Notes under the pieces: model-generated
Seen by the model: the letters and a program-made list of their open reading frames with translations, nothing else
Told to the model about the DNA's origin: nothing
Database searches by the model: none
Part shown: positions 14,501-19,349 of the stretch, in pieces
Layout of the letters: each line of letters starts with the position of its first letter
How positions within the stretch are numbered: position 1 is the first letter of the stretch
Translations under genes and position numbers: made by a program
From: UBA7359 sp047618295
GTDB taxonomy: Bacteria > Pseudomonadota > Gammaproteobacteria > Eutrophobiales > Eutrophobiaceae
Length of the DNA: 19,349 nt
Assembly: GCA_047618295.1 (NCBI GenBank)
Contig: JBLHKL010000032.1
Span: 1 to 19,349 of the forward strand
Reading direction: 5' to 3'

Positions 14501-15732
14501 AAATTACCCTGAAACCAACTTTTCATTCTTTCAAAAATACCTTTAACACCGTCATTGATATGTATCTGTGTATTACCCTCTTGACTCTGTCTCTTTCCAA
14601 AAATAAGTAAACCTACACCCGTTGCATAAATTGGACTTTTAACTACATCGGACAAACCTGAAACGTACTGCGGAATGCCAATACGAACCGGCATATGAAA
14701 TATTTCTTCAGCCAATTCAATAACACCTTCCATTTTTGAACTGCCTCCAGTCAAAACAATCCCGGCTGCGATTAAACTTTCATAGCCGCTACGTCTTAAT
14801 TCAGCCTGTACTAAGGTGAATAATTCTTCGTATCGAGGTTGTACAACCTCAGCTAATGTTTGTCTCGCTAGTCGACGTGATGGACGATCACCGACACTCG
14901 GCACTTCGATACTCTCATCATTATTAGCCAGTTGTGTTAGCGCGCAAGCGTATTGAACCTTTATATCTTCTGCATGTTGTGTCGGGGTGCGCAATGCAAC
15001 AGCAATATCATTTGTGACCTGATCGCCAGCTATGGGAATAACAGCAGTATGGTGAATTGCACCATCAGTAAACACAGCAATATCAGTCGTACCACCACCA
15101 ATATCAATCATGCAAACTCCAAGATCTTTTTCATCCTCGGTCAAGACTGAATAACTTGAGGCTAATTGTTCTAAAATAATATCATCTACTTCCAGACCGC
15201 AACGACGCACACACTTCACTATATTTTGTGCAGCGCTAACAGCGCCCGTCACCATATGCACTTTTGCTTCAAGCCGTACTCCAGACATCCCTATGGGCTC
15301 TTTAACGCCTTCTTGATTATCGATAATAAATTCCTGCGGCAATATATGCAGAATCTTTTGGTCGGCTGGTATTGCAACAGCCTTTGCTGCATCAATAACC
15401 CGATCGACATCACTATAAGTAACTTCATTATCTCGAATTGCAACAATCCCATGTGAATTCAAACTGCGTATATGACTACCAGCAATCCCTGTAAAAACAG
15501 AATGAATTTCACAACCGGCCATTAACTCGGCTTCTTCTATCGCTCTTTGTATTGAATGAACTGTTGATTCAATATTGACGACCACACCTTTCTTAAGACC
15601 GCGTGATTGGTTTGATCCAATGCCGATTATCTCAATCTCATCATCAATTGAAATCTCACCAACGATTGCAACCACCTTGGATGTACCGATATCTAATCCA
15701 ACGATTAGATTTTTATCCGCTTTTTTAACCAT
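14497..15732 (-). CDS. ftsA: Cell division protein FtsA
   Basis: FtsA is the actin-like ATPase that tethers FtsZ filaments to the membrane and recruits later division proteins. The 411-residue product has the actin-fold phosphate loops LDIGTSK (13-19) and DIGGGTTD (210-217), the adenosine motif LTGGSSKMEG, and a C-terminal amphipathic helix (GIFERMKSWFQGNF) that serves as the membrane anchor. The length is close to E. coli (420). It follows ftsQ by 39 bases, with AGGCGG as a ribosome site, and precedes ftsZ by 36. The stop lies in a short ATTA repeat. Confidence 0.98.
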   Translation of the reverse strand: MVKKADKNLIVGLDIGTSKVVAIVGEISIDDEIEIIGIGSNQSRGLKKGVVVNIESTVHSIQRAIEEAELMAGCEIHSVFTGIAGSHIRSLNSHGIVAIRDNEVTYSDVDRVIDAAKAVAIPADQKILHILPQEFIIDNQEGVKEPIGMSGVRLEAKVHMVTGAVSAAQNIVKCVRRCGLEVDDIILEQLASSYSVLTEDEKDLGVCMIDIGGGTTDIAVFTDGAIHHTAVIPIAGDQVTNDIAVALRTPTQHAEDIKVQYACALTQLANNDESIEVPSVGDRPSRRLARQTLAEVVQPRYEELFTLVQAELRRSGYESLIAAGIVLTGGSSKMEGVIELAEEIFHMPVRIGIPQYVSGLSDVVKSPIYATGVGLLIFGKRQSQEGNTQIHINDGVKGIFERMKSWFQGNF

Positions 15733-15771
15733 ATTTAATCCGCCTGATATTATCTTGCAGAGTGATTGATA

Positions 15772-16524
15772 TTATTTTTTCCATAGAATTGAAAACCCAT
15801 TTGTATATCTCATATCTATTGATTCAATTTGATCAATACGACCTGATGTTGTTGTTGGAATTAAAGTCAAAACTCGATTAAACCGTTCTTCGAAATCACG
15901 TCGTCCTAAAGTCACCTTTATTCCATTTGTAAAATGAAGCGACCATGCTCGTCTATCGTCCAGAAAAAGTGATGCTATATTGAATCCAATACCCTGAACT
16001 TGTTTCTGCATAGAATTAAACCTAGTTAGCAAGTTTTGTTCTGAACCCACGGGTCCGGATAACAGCGGAATTTCAATAGGGACAGTTTCAGCCTCAGGTG
16101 AAAAATATTCACCTGCTGGATTTAACAAACCTGACTCCCCCCATCGAACCACAGGAATCTGTTCTATCACGATAACGCGTAATGCGTCTGGCCATATACG
16201 CTTCACAATAACTTCACTGACCCAGGGCTCATCCAGCAAAGCAAGCCGAACTGCATCTACATCAAGATTGAAAAAACCACCTCTCACTTTATCAGTAACA
16301 AGTAACTGCAAATCTACTGGAGATAAACGTGTAAAATCTCCTTCAATTCTTACTTGTTTGATTGGCAGAGTATCCGGGTTTGATAAGGTCATCCCACCCC
16401 ATACCATCATCGATATAAAGATCAAAACAAAAACACTGCCAAACAATCTTGATCCAAGGAGATGCCCCCTGTTTGGTGTTTCAAAATGCAACTTATCTGG
16501 ATCAATAACCATATCGATAGCCAT
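15772..16524 (-). CDS. ftsQ: Cell division protein FtsQ
   Basis: FtsQ is a bitopic membrane protein that recruits FtsB and FtsL and links early and late divisome parts. The 250-residue product has a short cytoplasmic N terminus, one membrane helix (about 27-47), a POTRA domain (about 54-122, from LPIKQVRIEGD to the WVSEVIVKRIWPD and IEQIPVVRWGE segments) and a periplasmic beta domain ending near IESIDMRYTNGFSI. The ATG overlaps the ddl stop by one base (TAATG), which supports this start over the internal ATG at codon 5 and suggests translational coupling. Size and gene order (ddl-ftsQ-ftsA-ftsZ) are typical. Confidence 0.95.
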   Translation of the reverse strand: MAIDMVIDPDKLHFETPNRGHLLGSRLFGSVFVLIFISMMVWGGMTLSNPDTLPIKQVRIEGDFTRLSPVDLQLLVTDKVRGGFFNLDVDAVRLALLDEPWVSEVIVKRIWPDALRVIVIEQIPVVRWGESGLLNPAGEYFSPEAETVPIEIPLLSGPVGSEQNLLTRFNSMQKQVQGIGFNIASLFLDDRRAWSLHFTNGIKVTLGRRDFEERFNRVLTLIPTTTSGRIDQIESIDMRYTNGFSILWKK

Positions 16525-17480
16525 TAGTCCTGTAACTCCATCTCAGCGGGCATGACTAAACTCGTTGCCAATATTTGAACAACTAATTGTTCGAAAGAAA
16601 TACCTGCTTGTTTAGCTCCCATAGGAACCAAACTATGACTTGTCATACCTGGGACAGTATTAACTTCAATTAACCAAGCTTGATTTGCATCATCAACCAT
16701 TATGTCAACACGCGCCCATCCGCTAACACCTAAACCTCGGCACGCTTTCAAAGATAGTTCACCCAAGTTTTTTTCAAAAATCTCATCAAGACCACAAGGG
16801 CAAATATATTTTGTATCGTTGTCTTCATACTTTGCTTTGTAATCATAAAAATCACGTGACGTTTCAAGTTTAATAACAGGTAACACAACGTTGTTTAATA
16901 TTGGAACTGTATATTCATTACCTTCAACCCAACTTTCTGCCATTACTCGGCCATCAAATTGATTTGCCTGCGACCACGCGGCTGATAAATCTTTAATATC
17001 GGTTACTTTGCTTGCACCTATACTAGAACCTTCTCTAACTGGCTTTACCATGATCGGTAAACCAATCTGTTCTGCTATTTGTTCCCATTGACTTGTTGCA
17101 GATAATTCAACAGCAGCAGGTGTTGATAGTCCAACATCTCGCCAAAGTGATTTGCTTCTAATTTTGTCCATTGCTAATGCAGAACCTAAGACGCCACTAC
17201 CTGTATAAGGCAGGCCAATTGTTTCCAAAGCACCCTGTACTGTTCCATCCTCACCACCGCGCCCATGTAATGCGATAAATACACGTTCAAAACCATCATT
17301 AATTAATCGAGAAAATGTCTCTTTATCAAAATCAACTTCATGCGCATCTACACCTGCATTACATAGGGCTGTCGTTACCGCTCTCCCGCTTTCTAAAGAA
17401 ATAACTCGCTCAGCAGATTGCCCCCCCATCAAGACAGCAACCTTGCCAAAATCTTGTGATTCATAACCAGGTAGACGCAT
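16524..17480 (-). CDS. ddl: D-alanine--D-alanine ligase
   Basis: Ddl joins two D-alanines with ATP to make the dipeptide end of the peptidoglycan precursor. The 318-residue ATP-grasp protein shows MGGQSAER (catalytic Glu24), HGRGGEDGT (72-80), YTGSGVLGSALAMDK (92-106), the serine loop VKPVREGSSIGA (145-156), FYDYKAKY (211-218) and the metal-binding EVNTVPGMTSHS (272-283). It is slightly longer than E. coli DdlB (306), including a few extra N-terminal residues. The TAATG overlap with murB supports the start, and another TAATG couples it to ftsQ. The position in the division cluster corresponds to ddlB. Confidence 0.97.
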   Translation of the reverse strand: MRLPGYESQDFGKVAVLMGGQSAERVISLESGRAVTTALCNAGVDAHEVDFDKETFSRLINDGFERVFIALHGRGGEDGTVQGALETIGLPYTGSGVLGSALAMDKIRSKSLWRDVGLSTPAAVELSATSQWEQIAEQIGLPIMVKPVREGSSIGASKVTDIKDLSAAWSQANQFDGRVMAESWVEGNEYTVPILNNVVLPVIKLETSRDFYDYKAKYEDNDTKYICPCGLDEIFEKNLGELSLKACRGLGVSGWARVDIMVDDANQAWLIEVNTVPGMTSHSLVPMGAKQAGISFEQLVVQILATSLVMPAEMELQD

Positions 17481-18442
17481 TATTGTTCTCTCCCAGAGTC
17501 ACCAATAACCCTTACTTCAGGAATCAATTTAACAGCATGTTTTTCGTATACTGTTGCACGAATTAACTCAATCAACTGCTCTATATCAGATGAAGTCGCA
17601 TCGCCCATGTTAATTATAAAATTGGCATGCTTTTCTGATACGCATGCACCTCCGACATTTTTTCCCTTAAGTCCGCATGAATCTATTAATCTTGCTGCAT
17701 GATCCTTTGGTGGGTTTCTAAAGACCGAACCACAACTTAATTGGCCTAAAGGTTGCGCTTCTGCCCGTTCGCTTAACATCGTTTTAATACTTTTCTCGAC
17801 TACACTCTTAGCAGAGATTTCCAATTCAATCTTACAAGCAGTAAACCATTCATCTTCGGGAATTGAGACACTACGGTAGGCAATCTCAAAATGTTCTTTA
17901 GCATAGTTCTTACGTTCACCTTTCCGGTTTATTGTTTCAACCTGATTTACATTTCGCCAAATCTCTCCACCATAAGCGCCGGCATTCATCGCTAAAGCTC
18001 CGCCGATTGATCCGGGAATGCCTGCCAAAAACTCAATTCCACCAAGGCCTTGTTTTGCAGCAAATCGTGCTGCCTTAACACACGGCACACCCGCACCAAT
18101 AGAAATTTCATTTCCATTGGTGAATTCAAGATTATCAAGCACACCCACTATAGAAATCACTACGCCAGAGACACCACCATCGCGCACTAATAAGTTACTA
18201 CCGAAACCTACCCAGATAATGGGTATTTCAATAGGCACAGCAGAAATAAAAACAGATAAGTCATCAATATCAGCCGGCGAATAGAAATAATCAGCAGCAC
18301 CGCCAGTTTTCCAAGAGGTATGTCGAGACATTGATTCTTGATCTCGTAAATCACCTCTTAATCTCGATGTATCAATAGTTTTTCGCATTCTGTTATTTAA
18401 GCCTGACTGCCTATATTGCATTTCATTTTGTACACTTAACAA
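17480..18442 (-). CDS. murB: UDP-N-acetylenolpyruvoylglucosamine reductase MurB
   Basis: MurB reduces UDP-GlcNAc-enolpyruvate to UDP-MurNAc with FAD and NADPH. FAD-domain motifs include TSWKTGGAADYF, GFGSNLLVRDGG and LAGIPGSIGGALAMNAGAYGG. The proton-donating serine is in SCGSVFRNP (Ser239 from the TTG), followed by KGKNVGGACVSEKHANF. The gene resembles the shorter type II MurB rather than the E. coli type. The start is uncertain. A TTG at 18442 has AAGGA seven bases upstream, directly after murC, giving 320 residues. An ATG at 18388 gives 302, closer to family length, but has a poor ribosome site. The frame stays open to a TTG at 18475 inside murC. The stop overlaps ddl (TAATG). Confidence 0.95.
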   Translation of the reverse strand: MLSVQNEMQYRQSGLNNRMRKTIDTSRLRGDLRDQESMSRHTSWKTGGAADYFYSPADIDDLSVFISAVPIEIPIIWVGFGSNLLVRDGGVSGVVISIVGVLDNLEFTNGNEISIGAGVPCVKAARFAAKQGLGGIEFLAGIPGSIGGALAMNAGAYGGEIWRNVNQVETINRKGERKNYAKEHFEIAYRSVSIPEDEWFTACKIELEISAKSVVEKSIKTMLSERAEAQPLGQLSCGSVFRNPPKDHAARLIDSCGLKGKNVGGACVSEKHANFIINMGDATSSDIEQLIELIRATVYEKHAVKLIPEVRVIGDSGREQ

Positions 18443-18449
18443 AGTTATA

Positions 18450-18454
18450 TCCTT
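18450..18454 (-). promoter_or_regulatory. Ribosome site supporting a TTG start for murB
   Basis: AAGGA on the minus strand begins at the last base of the murC stop and lies seven bases before a TTG at 18442-18440 in the murB frame. Sequence and spacing are good. Against it, family alignment favours the ATG at 18388. The site may instead aid reinitiation. Confidence 0.5.
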
Positions 18455-19349
18455 TAATGCAGTGATCCAGAACAATCTTGATAAAGCTGTTTTGAAATTG
18501 AACCAATATCACCAGCACCTAATGTCAAAAGCAGATCATTTTCTTTGACGACGCTCGTCAATACATCGAGCACCTTATCTTTATCCTCGATAAAAATAGG
18601 CTCTGCTTGGCCTCTTAGCCGGATAGCTCGACATAATGAACGACTGTCTGCTCCAGCAATGGGTTCTTCACCAGCTGCATATACATCCAATATTAATAGG
18701 CTATCTGCTTGTGAGAGCACCCGACTAAAATCTTCGAACAAATCACGCATACGTGTGTATCGATGCGGTTGGTAAACCACTACTAGTCGACGCGTAGACC
18801 AACCCCCTCGAATGGCTGCGAATGTAGCTTCTATTTCTGTGGGATGATGGGCATAGTCATCTATGAAGGTAATATTGAGATCATTAATTTTGATCTCACC
18901 ATGCACATGACAACGACGGGATATCCCCTGAAAATGACATAGCGCATTAATAATATCTTGATCACTAACACCTAATTCATGAGCAACAGCAATTGATGCC
19001 AGTGCATTTAATAAATTGTGTTTGCCTGGTAATTTGAGTTCAACTTCTAACCAGTCTTTCTTATCTTTACGTGACACCTTGAACCAGGTTCTTTCATTTT
19101 CCTGACGTAATAATTCAGCGTTGTAATCAGCTTCAAAATCAACCCCATAAGTTACAACAGGCTTTGTGACCTCTGGCAATATTTTTCTAACACCTTCATC
19201 ATCAATACATAGCACGGCTAAACCGTAAAAAGGTAACTGGTGTAAAAACTCAACAAAATTATGCCGCAGGTTTGCAAAATCACCTGCATAAGTATCCAGG
19301 TGATCTGCATCAATATTTGTGATCACTGCAATTATTGGATAAAGATGCA
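18454..19349 (-). CDS. murC: UDP-N-acetylmuramate--L-alanine ligase MurC (5' part missing)
   Basis: MurC adds L-alanine to UDP-MurNAc, the first step of the peptide stem. About 297 C-terminal residues are visible. The frame runs open through the right edge, so the N-terminal UDP-binding part and the ATP P-loop lie outside. A GTG at 19326 is internal, since HLYPIIA precedes it in frame and matches the family. Recognisable stretches are TNIDADHLDTY in the central domain, GKHNLLNALASIAVA, GISRRC, DDYAHHPTEIEAT at the start of the C-terminal domain, YQPHRYTRMRDLF, GADSRSLCR and LTLGAGDIG near the end. It is followed closely by murB. Confidence 0.97.
   Translation of the reverse strand, partial: HLYPIIAVITNIDADHLDTYAGDFANLRHNFVEFLHQLPFYGLAVLCIDDEGVRKILPEVTKPVVTYGVDFEADYNAELLRQENERTWFKVSRKDKKDWLEVELKLPGKHNLLNALASIAVAHELGVSDQDIINALCHFQGISRRCHVHGEIKINDLNITFIDDYAHHPTEIEATFAAIRGGWSTRRLVVVYQPHRYTRMRDLFEDFSRVLSQADSLLILDVYAAGEEPIAGADSRSLCRAIRLRGQAEPIFIEDKDKVLDVLTSVVKENDLLLTLGAGDIGSISKQLYQDCSGSLH

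Noticed and set aside
17397..17420. Unusual SAERVIS in Ddl instead of SAEREVS
   Set aside because: The catalytic glutamate is kept, and as far as I recall the changed position varies in the family, so loss of function is not implied.

Overview
The window is an AT-rich chromosomal segment from a gammaproteobacterium. The evidence is protein similarity plus gene order: pilB-pilC-pilD-coaE-zapD-yacG on one arm, and murC-murB-ddl-ftsQ-ftsA-ftsZ-lpxC followed by an M23 peptidase, secA, argJ and a Nudix/ThiE fusion on the other. The second arm's order resembles, from memory, the lpxC-to-Nudix region of Pseudomonas. The genus cannot be fixed from the sequence. The AT-rich composition and the type II-like MurB point away from enterics and Pseudomonas itself. 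I see no mobile elements, phage genes, CRISPR arrays, tRNAs or rRNAs.

Layout. Positions 1-65 may hold the last codons of an upstream gene. Positions 217-5733 (+ strand) carry type IV pilus assembly genes (pilB ATPase, pilC platform protein, pilD prepilin peptidase), then coaE (last step of coenzyme A synthesis), zapD (FtsZ bundling) and yacG (gyrase inhibitor), tightly spaced. They converge at an 8-bp-period AT repeat (5737-5781) with a minus-strand block. Read in its own direction, that block runs murC (5'-truncated by the window edge), murB, ddl, ftsQ, ftsA, ftsZ, lpxC, then M23 peptidase, secA, argJ and Nudix/ThiE. The only interruption is a dciA-like gene (11813-12271) on the plus strand, divergent from the M23 gene and convergent with lpxC with just two bases between them.

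Functionally, the minus-strand cluster makes and places the cell wall: UDP-MurNAc synthesis (MurB), the first and later ligations (MurC, Ddl), the divisome (FtsQ, FtsA, FtsZ), lipid A commitment (LpxC), and a probable wall hydrolase (M23). SecA drives protein export. ZapD, on the other arm, acts on the FtsZ encoded here. ftsQ-ddl and ddl-murB are linked by one-base TAATG overlaps, and zapD-yacG by an ATGA overlap, suggesting translational coupling.

The content is mostly conserved housekeeping, and I do not see a new multi-gene system. The points worth a second look are a PilB lacking the usual tetracysteine metal motif, tandem hairpins between ftsZ and lpxC, the 8-bp repeat at the convergent junction, a 13-bp duplication forming small upstream ORFs before zapD, and a ThiE-like domain that has lost the usual metal ligands.
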